Shown: positions 20,182-30,657, numbered from the stretch's first letter. The stretch: 64,000 bases of DNA from Legionella fairfieldensis ATCC 49588 (GCF_000621525.1 NZ_JHYC01000010.1:51851-115850), one strand, 5' to 3'. A program made the numbers and translations. Notes: generated by a model from the letters alone, not told the origin.

Positions 20182-20301
20182 CGAGTGTTCAGTCTTCCCA
20201 ACCAGACAAGATCCTGCCTGGTTGAGGAGGCACCGCAGTAATTAAAACATGAGACGCCCTAACTAGCAAAGAAAATACAAAAAATGAGAGTGATAAAACG
20301 C

Positions 20302-21594
20302 TTACCGCATTTTTCGTACAGGCTTACAATACGTTTCTCGTACAAAAAAAGCGAGAATTAAAGCGACCAGGGAGCATAGCGGTAAAATGCGCAACCCTGC
20401 CTGAAAATCGGATAATAATAACGTTTCCACATTATAGGCGCGTGCCTCGGACACTAAATCCACTAAATAACCAACCAGAGGCTGCATCGATGCACCCACA
20501 AAAATAGAAATCATATTGGTAAAGGCAATAGACGTTCCTACAACCTTGCTTTCGTGTATTTCTGTTGAAACAGCATAAGCAAGAGCCACGCCTGTGTTAG
20601 TTATGCCGAAAATAAAAAATAGAATGTAGGCCGTTGTCTTATCCATATGCGGATAAAATACAAAACAAGAAACCAGTACAAACCCACACAAGGCCGAAAG
20701 AATCATTAAAGGCTTGCGACGACCCATCCTGTCAGATAACCAGCCGGATAGAGGCCCTCCGATAACCCAACCAATGAAAATCAGACCTGTAGCGAACGCA
20801 GCGGTATGAGCCGTCAAACCGCGGCCATATTGCAAATAAGCAGGCCCTATTGCTTCACCAATCACGGCGGTAGGGGCATATAAAAAACCTGCGTATAAGG
20901 CATTCAACCATGTTTGAGGATGCGAAAGAATGATACGCAAACTGGCGAAGATACCAAGCCGGGATTCATACTTAAACTCCTGCTGCCTGGAACGCGGACT
21001 ATCTTGTATAAATTGATATAAAAGACCGGCGAGAGCAATAAACAGAAACGCAATGATCAACATGCTATGACGCCAGCCCGCATTATCAACCAAAAAAGAG
21101 ACAGGAGCTTGTCCAGCGGCAGCTCCCAGCATGCCTAAAGCCTGAGTCAATCCGGCAAGCAATCCCAACATGGCAGGAGGAAACCAGGATGTAGCCAACC
21201 GCAAAGCACTCACAAAAGCAAAAGCAGCACTGAAGCCAATGAACATCCGTCCTACTGACGCCATTACCAGACCATCTGCCAGACCAAACACACCACAACC
21301 CAAGGCAGTAATCAGCGACATCACTGTCAAAATAGCTCGGATGCTCAGCCTGTCGACTGAAAGACCTACCGGAACCTGCATTAGAATATAAGGTATGTAA
21401 AACGAGGCTGTCAGAATACCAAAACCAGCCTCATTAATACCAAAAGCAAGTTGTAAACTATGATGCATCACACCGGGCGCTACCCTTGCAAGGTAATCGG
21501 AAAAATAAAACGCCGCAGCTAACCCCCAAACAACCCATGCGAAGCCTATCTGGCTAATACGACCTGTTTTTTCACTTTGAGACATTGCTATCAT
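20302..21594 (-). CDS. Major facilitator superfamily transporter
   Basis: This inner-membrane protein of about 430 residues has 12 predicted helices. The MFS signature between TM2 and TM3 appears as GLSVDRLSIRAIL, and its repeat in the second half as GWLSDRMGRRKPLM, which is strongly conserved. Legionella uses many MFS proteins for nutrient uptake (for example the Pht group), but I cannot assign a substrate from sequence alone. The ATG at 21594 is chosen; GTG 21606 and ATG 21585 are also possible, and none has a strong ribosome site. The gene is not obviously in an operon. Confidence 0.85.
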   Translation of the reverse strand: MIAMSQSEKTGRISQIGFAWVVWGLAAAFYFSDYLARVAPGVMHHSLQLAFGINEAGFGILTASFYIPYILMQVPVGLSVDRLSIRAILTVMSLITALGCGVFGLADGLVMASVGRMFIGFSAAFAFVSALRLATSWFPPAMLGLLAGLTQALGMLGAAAGQAPVSFLVDNAGWRHSMLIIAFLFIALAGLLYQFIQDSPRSRQQEFKYESRLGIFASLRIILSHPQTWLNALYAGFLYAPTAVIGEAIGPAYLQYGRGLTAHTAAFATGLIFIGWVIGGPLSGWLSDRMGRRKPLMILSALCGFVLVSCFVFYPHMDKTTAYILFFIFGITNTGVALAYAVSTEIHESKVVGTSIAFTNMISIFVGASMQPLVGYLVDLVSEARAYNVETLLLSDFQAGLRILPLCSLVALILAFFVRETYCKPVRKMR

Positions 21595-21878
21595 ATTATT
21601 ATTCACTACTCAGCACCATTTTCCATCCTGAATGAGCCAAAAAGCTCATCGCTCAAGTATCTGACAAAATAATTATTGTTCAATAAAATAACAAACCAGA
21701 TTACATTATACTGTTGATGATTATTATTTCAACATACTGCCTATCTTGAAAATTGTTTATTCTATTTGTGATAACTCTACTCGATCAGTAAGCAACTTTG
21801 AAGTAAATCAGTTATAATTCCCTAATTTTGCAGCTAGCTTATAGTAAAAAGCTGTTTCTGCATAGGTAAGGGATAAAG

Positions 21879-22265
21879 ATGAATGCTCTTGAATCAGCAA
21901 TAAAAAGCGCTCTGGACTCGGCAGGCAACAATAAAGAAGCCAATAAAGCCTATCTTGAATTTATTAAAGCAAACTTCATAATACCTGTTAACAAACAGTC
22001 TGCCGCCGAACAACCTGAAGTATTATATCTGGAAGAAAATGGCACCTGTTTTTTGCCGGTTTTTACTAACATGTCTTATTTTAACCACTGGGTCAATGAA
22101 ATCAGCGATGCTGTGCAAATTCTTCGTTTATCAGGCGTTGATTTATTAAAAGGGATCGGCGAACAAGTTACAGTTTGCCTTAACCTGGGAAGTGAGATTT
22201 ATAAAGAATTTAATCCTGCTGAATTAGCTCGAATGAAAAGTATGGTTTTAAAGATATTTAAATAA
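21879..22265 (+). CDS. SseB N-terminal domain-like protein
   Basis: This 128-aa soluble protein has the pattern of the SseB N-terminal domain: a helical start (LESAIKSALDSAG), AYLEFIKANFIIPVN, a strand pair around YLEENGTCFLPVFTN, and the end VCLNLGSEIYKEFNPAELAR. That family occurs in many bacteria without a defined enzymatic role. It has no signal peptide. AAGGGA precedes the ATG at the right spacing. It stands alone and converges with the next gene. The assignment is by pattern and moderately certain. Confidence 0.6.
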   Translation: MNALESAIKSALDSAGNNKEANKAYLEFIKANFIIPVNKQSAAEQPEVLYLEENGTCFLPVFTNMSYFNHWVNEISDAVQILRLSGVDLLKGIGEQVTVCLNLGSEIYKEFNPAELARMKSMVLKIFK

Positions 22266-22353
22266 AGCACTGAAAAAAACAGTCAGGCTGATTCAAAAGG
22301 AAAATCAGCCGATTAATTATTTTTCAAGCCAGACTCCATTATGTTCAAGGTTA

Positions 22354-22737
22354 TTAAGCTACCAGTTCCAAAACCTGATATCCAACCACTGCTGTAGCGG
22401 CGATTGCCCCAGTAATCTTCAACACATTCGCAAAAAAATTATTGCTGATAAATCGCTCTATTAAATGATAACTTTGATCGTTAGCTGCTTCATTTTTGAT
22501 TGGGGGTAGTGCAGCAGGCGATTGAAGTTCAAAAAGCGGTTTTTCGCCGTAAAATCCATCCCACCAGCCTTCCATCCATTGCTCATACTCCTGCGTACCC
22601 GGGGGATAGGGGTTTTCCTCTTCCTCTACTTCGGCTAAAGCGCTTTCGTAGCCATAAGCATAGCATTCTTCAATCCCTGGATGGTCAATATTAAAACGCA
22701 ATTTAATATGGGGTAACAACGTTGTTGTATCATTCAT
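22354..22737 (-). CDS. letE: RMF/CrpP-like small protein, probable LetE (transmission trait enhancer)
   Basis: The 127-aa protein has a core (residues about 20-66) with the pattern AYGYESALAE, NPYPPGTQEYEQW, GWWDGFYGE. This resembles the ribosome modulation factor fold, where a GYxxG...NPY...W..GW pattern recurs. A C-terminal hydrophobic helix (AIAATAVVGYQVLELVA) could anchor it. In L. pneumophila, as I recall, letE encodes a small protein in the neighbourhood of pdxH that enhances LetA/LetS-dependent transmission traits. The pdxH gene is the next upstream gene here. The LetE name rests on context and memory; the RMF-like core is read from the sequence. A good ribosome site (AGAGGA) is present. 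Confidence 0.6.
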   Translation of the reverse strand: MNDTTTLLPHIKLRFNIDHPGIEECYAYGYESALAEVEEEENPYPPGTQEYEQWMEGWWDGFYGEKPLFELQSPAALPPIKNEAANDQSYHLIERFISNNFFANVLKITGAIAATAVVGYQVLELVA

Positions 22738-22976
22738 GTCAGTATCCTCTTGTTAGCGCCTTAAAATATAACGTTTAACTTTTACAAAGCATTTATCCTG
22801 CCATAAATACTTCGTTATAATCATTCTACGACTATAAAATTAATAATTAATCAAAGTGATTATTTTTTACTATTTCTTGACAAATAGTTTGCGGATGTTG
22901 CGATGAGGATGGTTAGTGGTTTATCGGCGATGGTATAAAACAAGAAAAGTAGATATATACTGTCAATGCCCCGAAA

Positions 22977-23624
22977 TCAGGGCGCCAGGCGACAGTAAAC
23001 CCAGTGTCCTCTTTTTTTATAATAAAGAATTCGATCATGGAGACGATTATCACGCCCTTGCCAAAACTCTATTTCTTCAGGCATAAGCATATATCCTCCC
23101 CAGTGTTTCGGTCGCACAACAGGTTGCTGATGCTGTTCGGCTAAAAGTTTATTAAAGGAATTTTCCAACTCTGTCCGGCCGGCAATTTGCCGGCTTTGCG
23201 GCGAAGCAATCGCTGATAGCTGGCTAGTGACTGGCCTTGATGCAAAATATTCATCCGATTGTATTTTTGGTAGCCGTTTAATACGTCCTCGAATACGTAC
23301 CTGACGAGCCATTTGAGACCAATAAAAATTTAATGCGGCGTAGGGTATTTGACGCAATTGCAACGATTTCGTGCTTTGATAATTCGTGTAAAAAACAAAA
23401 GCATCTTCCTCTACTCCTTTAAGTAATACGACACGGGAATCAGGGCGTCCCCTTTCATCGACAGTTGAAAGCACCATGGCCGTTGGGTCGCTTTTTTCCG
23501 CCTGCAATACCTCTTCGAACCATAACTTGAATTGAGTGATTGGGCTAGCCTCAATAGTCTCTTCGTTTAAACTTAATTCTCCATAATCTCGTCTTATATC
23601 AGCTAACGTTTTCCAGTCGCTCAT
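22977..23624 (-). CDS. pdxH: Pyridoxamine 5'-phosphate oxidase
   Basis: This FMN enzyme makes pyridoxal 5'-phosphate from PNP or PMP. Typical blocks are present: [77 protein letters not shown], and the C-terminal [12 protein letters not shown], then YCRLAP. At 215 residues it matches the family. A GAGG site lies six bases before the ATG. It is followed by the LetE-like gene on the same strand, with a 240-bp gap that makes separate transcription likely. Confidence 0.95.
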   Translation of the reverse strand: MSDWKTLADIRRDYGELSLNEETIEASPITQFKLWFEEVLQAEKSDPTAMVLSTVDERGRPDSRVVLLKGVEEDAFVFYTNYQSTKSLQLRQIPYAALNFYWSQMARQVRIRGRIKRLPKIQSDEYFASRPVTSQLSAIASPQSRQIAGRTELENSFNKLLAEQHQQPVVRPKHWGGYMLMPEEIEFWQGRDNRLHDRILYYKKRGHWVYCRLAP

Positions 23625-23893
23625 CTACAACCTCAAAGAATATAATACTCTTGTAACATATTATCGTGAACTCAATTCCAAAGCACAAGATTGGTAACCT
23701 TAAGTCAAGGTAATATTTTTTTACAGAGAACACTTATTACAAAATAAGCACTAAACGATTAAATAAAAATTCCCTTTTGGAGAAAGAGCCGGAAGCTTCT
23801 GAATCGATATGAAATTAATGATTTATCCGGATACTTACTACTTACAATAATCATTCTATACTATTTGCATATTCATTTACTCAAATAACAACA

Positions 23894-26800
23894 ATGATAA
23901 TGGAACGCTATTTAAAAATTCTGGATTCTTTTAAAAAACATCAGATTTCAAACGTTTTGCGCACCATTAGACACCAGTTAATTAATGCGATTGAAAGCCC
24001 CTATTTTAATGCGCAACTTAAGGCTTATTTTCCAGGTATAAGCCTGGAGAGAAAACCTTTTACCGACTTTATGGATGAACCCGCCCAAATTATACGGATA
24101 AAAATTCTGCTTAACACCCTTTACCATGCGGAATTGGCTTGCAAGGATCTGGAAACAGTTGATTTGCGGCGAGGAAACAGAGTAAAAGATCTTTGGACGC
24201 TTTACTTTCACACACTCGATCACAGCACCCAAGCCAACGCTCTTCTGTTTAAGGCAGGTATGGGCATCCTTACTTTTTTTGGAACCGATATAAAACCATT
24301 ACTCGGCCTCTTAACCCAATTTAACCGCATTACCCAAGATAGCATAAACAATAGCCTCCTGCTTAACAGGGAACCGTCCCAACATTCTTTTGCCTACAAA
24401 GCCGGCTTGGCAACAGGCATTACCATCAACCAGTTGAAAATCAATCATGATGAATTTAATTGTAGTTTTTTAATCCAATTCAGCACTATTCTGCCCGACT
24501 ATTTACAACAAGCCACACACTATATTCAACAATATACCGAGCTTTCAACCATTAAATCTGCTCTTAATAAAGAAAAACTCGCTATTTTACAATATGAAAC
24601 GTGCCGGCTATTAAATTCCCTGGAAAGCCTGCGAGGCAATACTCTTTTTTTATCGGCCAGAATAATCTACTACCTGGATCTGCTTCGCCACATTATTTTT
24701 CTTTCCATAAGCACCCTGGAACAAGTGGAAAAAATGAATGAAACCTCCCAGGAACTTGTCTGTGACAAATTAGCCCAATTAAAATACGGTTGGTTAGTAA
24801 AACTATTCAGTTTAACCGATTATATTGAAAATGAAGCCCTGTTAGCACCAGGTACCCTCTCTAAACCGCTTATGGAGGCTATTAAGCCGTTTTATCACCA
24901 GCTGATTAGTTATTTGTCAAATATTATTGATTTCTCGAACAAAGGACAGGAGCTTAAAATTATTGACGATAGTGATTTTCTTGCCTTACGTTTTAATGAA
25001 ACACGACAAAGAATCAATAATGCCCAGCAACAATTGGAACGTATTAATAAAACAAAACGAGCTATTGATACTTTTTTTGCTATTCTGACTCAACCCGAAC
25101 ATATCAATGCTTATTTGATCAGTTGTTCGGCGGAAATCAAACAAAATCTCCTTAAACAATACAAATTATTTGAACCCTGTTTGGAATCTATTAACTCTGA
25201 CTTAAATCAAACTATCTGGCGCGCCTTAAATGAGGAAAGCCACTGGACATTTACAACAATAAATCCATGGCACTGGTTTCCAACGTCAGCTGAAAAACTT
25301 ACCAATAAAAACCTGGTAAAATCTTTATATAATCAACTGGAAAATTTGCTAGAAAAAAATGCAAAAACACAACAGTGTTATATCACGCTGAATGAAACGC
25401 TTATCCAATCAGCCTATTTGCAAGCTAATCTGGTAGCGCCCCCCAATTACGACGCTTTAACCACTGGTGGGCAAAGCGACAGCGAAAAGTATTTTGAGCC
25501 AGCCATAAAAATCGCTCAAAATGATACGCCTCCAAGCGCCAACACGCGAGGCCAATCCTTCAACTATTCACAAATCTTAATGGCCTTTAAATCTTACCTT
25601 TTACAATTAAAGGGTCTGTTTAATCAAACAATCAATCATGAATTGGAAATGGCTCAAACAATCGGCCTGCCTTTTCCCGAACTAGAGGATACGGATAAAT
25701 TACTCACACAAAGTAAACAGGTTTTAGCTTTAAAACGGATTTTTAATTCTCTCTATTACCTTGAACAGCTTGAGAAAGAATTAACCCATTTAACAACTGG
25801 CAAACTCTATTATTATCATTTTCTTGAGGCTTGTTCTCATCTTAATGAAATTATTAATTTAACTTTAGCATTATATGAAGATCCCTACCTGTCCCTTTTA
25901 GCCAAAAATTTAATAGAAAAAGTTCAGGATATTAATCAATTACTAAAACAACAAAGTGAAAATTACATAGAGAATCATCATGCCGTGATAACCGAAGAAA
26001 ATCTGAGTATCAAATACAACTGTCTTTGGTATACGCTCAATGCATTTACACTAATTCCCGAACATATCGGCGCTATTTCAAGACAAACACCGTTGTCTGC
26101 CAGAGACCTATCCCTTATTCAGGCAAATACTAAACGTGTTGTATTAAAAATAGAAAATATTATTGCAAATGCAGATTCTCATTTTAAACTGCTATTAAAA
26201 ACACCGATCATGTTTAGCCTGTATCAGGAACTCAGAATAAAAATCAATCAATTTACCACCACATCTTATAACATGATACTTACCCGGTTAGAGGAAATTA
26301 ATACCGATCTGTTTACCCGGATTCTGATAGAAACGGACACATGGGAAGATAAATTGTGCTTAAAACCGGGTAAGTTAACCGATCCGATGAAAAGTATTCT
26401 TGACGAGTTTTATAATGGCTTAATTGCTCCGCTAAACCTTGCTCCGCAACAACTATTAAAGCTGGCAAACCATTGTTTACCCATAGAGCAACGAATAATG
26501 GCTGTAAAGAAAATCAGGGAAAAAATTAAGCATGAGAAAAGGGAATACGAAGCGGCGAGTCTTATTCTTCAGCAATTAAAAGATTGTATTAAACACTTTA
26601 CTCATTTTACGACAACCATTCCCAGTACATTCCCAATACATTTAGTTAAAATAAAATTAATAGATCATTATAAAAAAGCACTTCCTCTATTCGAAAAAGA
26701 ACAGTCTCTTTTTCTTTCTCTTCTTGAAAACATTGATTCAACCTCTTCAGATATTGATGAATTACTTAATACTGAAGTAGAAAAAGAAGGTAAGCCTCCC

Positions 26801-27682
26801 AGAAACCATATTGTTGCCTTATGCGACCTGGCTTTTAATTATTACCAGGGTTTGATTAATACCTGTCGTTTGAATGAAGAAACTGCCAATGAAAAAATGA
26901 ATTATTTGGAAGCATTGAAAACAATGCAAGAATCCGCTCATAAAAAAGCTATCAACAATTTTATTAAAAAAATTTTTGCAGAACAACTCAAACATCTTTC
27001 TAATCAAAATAAACCCTTGTTACATTACATGAATCAAGACTATTCCAAACAGAAAACCGCTCACTTACAAAATCATTATTCTGCGATTCTGGCACTAGCC
27101 CAATCATCCGATAATCTTGTCAAAACAGTTCGGGAGCAACTACTTCTGGCAATAAAACGATTTGATCAATCTTGTTTGAAAGACTATTTTCACCTTGACG
27201 GCGTTATGGCTGTGTTGTCTCAATTCAAATTATATATTCGCAACGTAAAAAATGGTTCCGATTACAATTCATCCCTCTTTGAAAGTGCAACCACGTTGAA
27301 TAACAAAGCTATATTAATTAACGAATTAGAAACAATCGCTTTAAACTCAAATCTGTCTGTAAAAATGCGATTACAAATGATGCAAAAGAAAGTAGATAAC
27401 GATCAATTCAAAGCTATCCTTCTCGACTGTGCACGCCCTGAACCATTTACCTTGGCCTGGCTAAACTATTGGCTTTATTTTCTTCTGAAATTGCTTCATA
27501 TTTATACCCCCTCACCTGTTCAATATTATGATCAATTAAAGGATGCGTTAAATAATAAAAAAGAGACGGCACAGCGAAACCCTTTCAAATTTTTCAATAA
27601 CCCCCTATCTTCTTCTCCGTTTACCCATATTGGACCTTCTGAACCCACTACCAGCATTTTTAACATTCCGGCTCAAAAATAA
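23894..27682 (+). CDS. Very large alpha-helical protein, Dot/Icm effector candidate
   Basis: This 1262-aa protein has no recognised domain. It is almost wholly helical, rich in Leu, Asn, Gln, Lys and Glu, and contains many potential coiled-coil stretches. It has no signal peptide and no transmembrane span beyond short hydrophobic patches (for example around residue 125). Some internal similarity is suggested by two segments near residues 300-350 and 810-850, each with the order D-x-L-x-x-x-G-x-L-(S/T)-x-P-(L/M)-x-x-(A/I). The C-terminus is Pro/Ser/Thr-rich (NPLSSSPFTHIGPSEPTTS). Large coiled-coil proteins of unknown sequence are common Legionella type IVB effectors (SidH/SdhA-type), so translocation is an inference. 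The start lacks a strong ribosome site (ATG 23894 or 23900). It is flanked by AT-rich DNA. Confidence 0.75.
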   Translation: MIMERYLKILDSFKKHQISNVLRTIRHQLINAIESPYFNAQLKAYFPGISLERKPFTDFMDEPAQIIRIKILLNTLYHAELACKDLETVDLRRGNRVKDLWTLYFHTLDHSTQANALLFKAGMGILTFFGTDIKPLLGLLTQFNRITQDSINNSLLLNREPSQHSFAYKAGLATGITINQLKINHDEFNCSFLIQFSTILPDYLQQATHYIQQYTELSTIKSALNKEKLAILQYETCRLLNSLESLRGNTLFLSARIIYYLDLLRHIIFLSISTLEQVEKMNETSQELVCDKLAQLKYGWLVKLFSLTDYIENEALLAPGTLSKPLMEAIKPFYHQLISYLSNIIDFSNKGQELKIIDDSDFLALRFNETRQRINNAQQQLERINKTKRAIDTFFAILTQPEHINAYLISCSAEIKQNLLKQYKLFEPCLESINSDLNQTIWRALNEESHWTFTTINPWHWFPTSAEKLTNKNLVKSLYNQLENLLEKNAKTQQCYITLNETLIQSAYLQANLVAPPNYDALTTGGQSDSEKYFEPAIKIAQNDTPPSANTRGQSFNYSQILMAFKSYLLQLKGLFNQTINHELEMAQTIGLPFPELEDTDKLLTQSKQVLALKRIFNSLYYLEQLEKELTHLTTGKLYYYHFLEACSHLNEIINLTLALYEDPYLSLLAKNLIEKVQDINQLLKQQSENYIENHHAVITEENLSIKYNCLWYTLNAFTLIPEHIGAISRQTPLSARDLSLIQANTKRVVLKIENIIANADSHFKLLLKTPIMFSLYQELRIKINQFTTTSYNMILTRLEEINTDLFTRILIETDTWEDKLCLKPGKLTDPMKSILDEFYNGLIAPLNLAPQQLLKLANHCLPIEQRIMAVKKIREKIKHEKREYEAASLILQQLKDCIKHFTHFTTTIPSTFPIHLVKIKLIDHYKKALPLFEKEQSLFLSLLENIDSTSSDIDELLNTEVEKEGKPPRNHIVALCDLAFNYYQGLINTCRLNEETANEKMNYLEALKTMQESAHKKAINNFIKKIFAEQLKHLSNQNKPLLHYMNQDYSKQKTAHLQNHYSAILALAQSSDNLVKTVREQLLLAIKRFDQSCLKDYFHLDGVMAVLSQFKLYIRNVKNGSDYNSSLFESATTLNNKAILINELETIALNSNLSVKMRLQMMQKKVDNDQFKAILLDCARPEPFTLAWLNYWLYFLLKLLHIYTPSPVQYYDQLKDALNNKKETAQRNPFKFFNNPLSSSPFTHIGPSEPTTSIFNIPAQK

Positions 27683-27771
27683 CTGCTCTAATAACGATAC
27701 GAAGCTAAAGTATTGTATAGTACTAAACGTTTTCCTATAATCGTACCTTCTTTTTCAATAAGTTGTTAATT

Positions 27772-28161
27772 ATGAAGAAATTCATTGGGGTTGTATTGGC
27801 CAGCCTTTTTGCTATTCACGCCCAGGCCAGGACAAGTTTTGTCTGTGGCTATAAAGACTACTTTCATCTCAATAATAAGATTCATCCGGCCATTCACATT
27901 GTCTCTGCCACCACAGATCAGGATGTTTACCTGCATGTAATTAGTTCACGCAGTTTTGAAATGAAGGATACAGAACATTGTAAAAACGGTTACGCTCATG
28001 TTACCGTTGCCTACGATAACTATAGTTGGTGTGTATTGGATATCAAGGACGGTCCTTATATGATGCATCCGGTTATCCATGCTTCTTGCTATGGAATGCA
28101 GTATAAGGGGATTAGTTATGACGGGTTTAATAGCTATTCCTATACGATTAATCTTGATTAA
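27772..28161 (+). CDS. Small secreted protein, unknown
   Basis: The ATG at 27772 starts a clear signal peptide (KKFIGVVLASLFAIHAQA) with cleavage predicted after AQA. The mature part has about 110 residues with several Cys (FVCGY, HCKNG, WCVLD, ASCYG), which may form two disulfides in the periplasm or outside the cell. It is rich in Tyr and His, with beta-strand character. The TTG at 27763 is only an upstream extension. No family is recognised. It lies between the giant effector candidate and an SDR on the same strand, with short gaps. Confidence 0.6.
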   Translation: MKKFIGVVLASLFAIHAQARTSFVCGYKDYFHLNNKIHPAIHIVSATTDQDVYLHVISSRSFEMKDTEHCKNGYAHVTVAYDNYSWCVLDIKDGPYMMHPVIHASCYGMQYKGISYDGFNSYSYTINLD

Positions 28162-28185
28162 ATGAAAATTTTTTAAGCTTATTTT

Positions 28186-29037
28186 ATGCATCAAAAATCC
28201 ATTTTGATTACTGGCTGTTCTTCTGGCATTGGTCATGATGCAGCACTTGCCTTGACACGACGTGGACATCAGGTTATCGCCTCTTGCCGCAGCGAGGAAG
28301 ACGTTAACAAACTTATTGGGCAAGGTATCGATGCGGTACGTATGGATGTTAATGACGAACAATCGGTTGCTTCTGCTTTTGCAGAGGTGATGACCAAAAC
28401 ATCTGGCCAGCTCGATGTGCTGATCAACAATGCAGGGTATGGACAAGCTGGCGCGCTTGAAGACCTCTCACGAGATATCTTACGCCGTCAGTTTGAAACC
28501 AATGTATTTGGCCTTATGGATCTCACGCGGCTGGCAATCCCGGTAATGCGTCGTCAGGGACAGGGGCGCATTATCAATCTCAGTTCGTTGTTAGGTCTCA
28601 TTAGCTTGCCATTTCGCGGAGCTTATAACGCGTCAAAATATGCCGTGGAGGGTTTATCAGATACGTTACGTCTTGAATTGAAAGCTTCCGGGATTGATGT
28701 CATTTGTATCGAACCCGGGCCAATTACCAGCCGTTTCAGAGATAATAGCATTGCTCAGGCCCTGGAACACATTGACAAAGAGCACAGCCATTTTCAGCAG
28801 CAATACCAACAAATGATCACTAGCTTTCGAACCAAAAAAGAGGAGTCGATATTTACACAAGGTACTGATGCTGTAATTGTCAAATTGATTCATGCCATTG
28901 AAGCTAAACGACCAAAAGCTAAATACCCGGTTACCTTCCCTGCCCATCTTTTTGTCGTCCTCAAACGTATCCTCAGTACAAAAATGCTTGATCGTTTACT
29001 CGGCATTATATCTAAAAAAGAATTACGCTCCAGTTAA
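28186..29037 (+). CDS. Short-chain dehydrogenase/reductase
   Basis: This 283-aa classical SDR has the cofactor motif GCSSGIGHDAA near the N-terminus, the structural NNAGYG, and catalytic Ser/Tyr/Lys (NLSSLLG, then YNASKYAVEGLSD). The sequence after the catalytic region (IEPGPITSRFRDN) fits a large group of oxidoreductases acting on lipids, retinol-like or steroid-like substrates, but the substrate is not predictable. The gene starts 24 bp after the secreted protein gene. A ribosome site is not clear. Confidence 0.85.
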   Translation: MHQKSILITGCSSGIGHDAALALTRRGHQVIASCRSEEDVNKLIGQGIDAVRMDVNDEQSVASAFAEVMTKTSGQLDVLINNAGYGQAGALEDLSRDILRRQFETNVFGLMDLTRLAIPVMRRQGQGRIINLSSLLGLISLPFRGAYNASKYAVEGLSDTLRLELKASGIDVICIEPGPITSRFRDNSIAQALEHIDKEHSHFQQQYQQMITSFRTKKEESIFTQGTDAVIVKLIHAIEAKRPKAKYPVTFPAHLFVVLKRILSTKMLDRLLGIISKKELRSS

Positions 29038-29283
29038 TAAAAAGCTCTCCCGGAAGCAAACAATGTCATCCAATCAAAATAAGGATTAGATGACATCGAA
29101 AACCCGCGCTGTTTGTTTTCGACCGTAAAACAGATCAGACTCGTTTGAACGTGAGGTTCAATTGAATTATAAAAAATAGCTGTTAAACATTGATTGACAT
29201 GCCCCATTAATGACCAATATGATTTTATATAAACACATATTGTGATAGAATGTTTTTTTTGATCAGACTTTATCGAGTGCAAT

Positions 29284-30657
29284 ATGCCCATAGAAAATGC
29301 TTCTATTTATTCTGTAAAATATCCTGAGGGATTTAACCAAGCTCATTACGCCGCTCTGTCAGAAAATCCCGAGGCACTGGATAAGATACGAAGCCATACT
29401 CCAGATTTATTGGAGCAACAAGATAAAGGGGGACTTACCATTGCTCATTATACCGCCTTATCAGAAAATCCCGAAGCGAAACTGGATTGGATACAAATCC
29501 ATTTTCCACATTTATTGGAACAACAAAATAAAGAGGGCTTCACCTTTGCTCATTTTGCTATCTTCTCAGTAAATCCCCCGGTACTGAATTGGATAAAAAC
29601 CCGCGTCCCCTATTTTTTGGAACAAATATTGGAACCAAAAGATAAAGATAAGCCCACCATTGCTCATTGCATCGCCTTACGCTCATCACACCTCCCCCTC
29701 CAGGCGCTGGATTTGGTACAAACCCATGCTCCACATTTATTGGAGCAAAAAATCAAAGGGGGTATCACCATCGCCCATTGTGCCGCTTCTTCAGGAAATC
29801 CCGCAGCACTGAATTGGATAAACACCCACGCACCACATTTATTGGGACAAAAAGATAACAATGATAATACCATTGTCCATCATGCTGGCTTATCAGGAAA
29901 TCCTGCCTGCTTTAATTATGCCTTGCGATGTACTTCCACTCCTGATTCTTTTTCTTTAAAATTAAAGAACGACATGGATACAAGAATACAACTTAAAATA
30001 TTAAACTGTATTAATAAAGCGCTGGATACTAATTTCACTTTAAAGACCATTCTATCTCTCCCTACACAGTCAAACAATGAGCAGATAACAGCACAAACAC
30101 AGGAAATAGAACAAAAACTATTACGCAATCAAGCTATTTCACCAACAATGGAAAGCTTTTTTGCCTTCTTAATAGGATATCCACAAATAATGGCTAACAA
30201 ACAGGCTCCATTGCCACCTGAAATTTTAAAAATCATTTTAGAACAATGCCTCCCTGCTAAAACACCTCCCAATAAGGTTAATCAACTATTAGATAAAGCT
30301 TATAACCGGAAAGAAACCGTTCTAATTAATCGAGTCACAACGGAAATAACGCGTTTACAAAAAAGAAATCCAATTATAAACTTCCTTATTGCTCTAGGGA
30401 TATTGGAATCAGCTGATGATAAGATCAGATGTTTAACAATACTACAGGAAAGTCTTACCGAGTTAGACAATCCATCAATGCCCACTTCAACACCAATTGA
30501 TAAATCATTAGAAACAACTTTTAATACTTGGATGCAAGAAAATAAAACCACTATGGAAGCACAACGCAATTGTCTGCATACTTTTTTTAACTCTCAACAT
30601 AAACCTAAATCGGGTGTTTTTTTGGAAAAAATGAAAACAGAGATAACGTTTAGATAA
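29284..30657 (+). CDS. Ankyrin-like repeat protein, effector candidate
   Basis: The first 215 residues carry about six repeats of 33-38 aa. The consensus is H-x-L-L-E-Q-(Q/K)-x-K-G-x-(T/I)-x-A-H-x-A-x-x-S-x-N-P-x-(A/V)-L-x-W-I-x-T. Examples are TIAHYTALSENPEA, TFAHFAIFSVNPPV and TIAHCAASSGNPAA. This resembles ankyrin repeats in length and spacing (T-x-A-H like T-P-L-H). The last 240 residues are helical, charged and unrecognised. Ankyrin repeat proteins are a well-known class of Legionella Dot/Icm effectors. No signal peptide or membrane segment is present. The high sequence identity between repeats suggests recent expansion. Confidence 0.75.
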   Translation: MPIENASIYSVKYPEGFNQAHYAALSENPEALDKIRSHTPDLLEQQDKGGLTIAHYTALSENPEAKLDWIQIHFPHLLEQQNKEGFTFAHFAIFSVNPPVLNWIKTRVPYFLEQILEPKDKDKPTIAHCIALRSSHLPLQALDLVQTHAPHLLEQKIKGGITIAHCAASSGNPAALNWINTHAPHLLGQKDNNDNTIVHHAGLSGNPACFNYALRCTSTPDSFSLKLKNDMDTRIQLKILNCINKALDTNFTLKTILSLPTQSNNEQITAQTQEIEQKLLRNQAISPTMESFFAFLIGYPQIMANKQAPLPPEILKIILEQCLPAKTPPNKVNQLLDKAYNRKETVLINRVTTEITRLQKRNPIINFLIALGILESADDKIRCLTILQESLTELDNPSMPTSTPIDKSLETTFNTWMQENKTTMEAQRNCLHTFFNSQHKPKSGVFLEKMKTEITFR

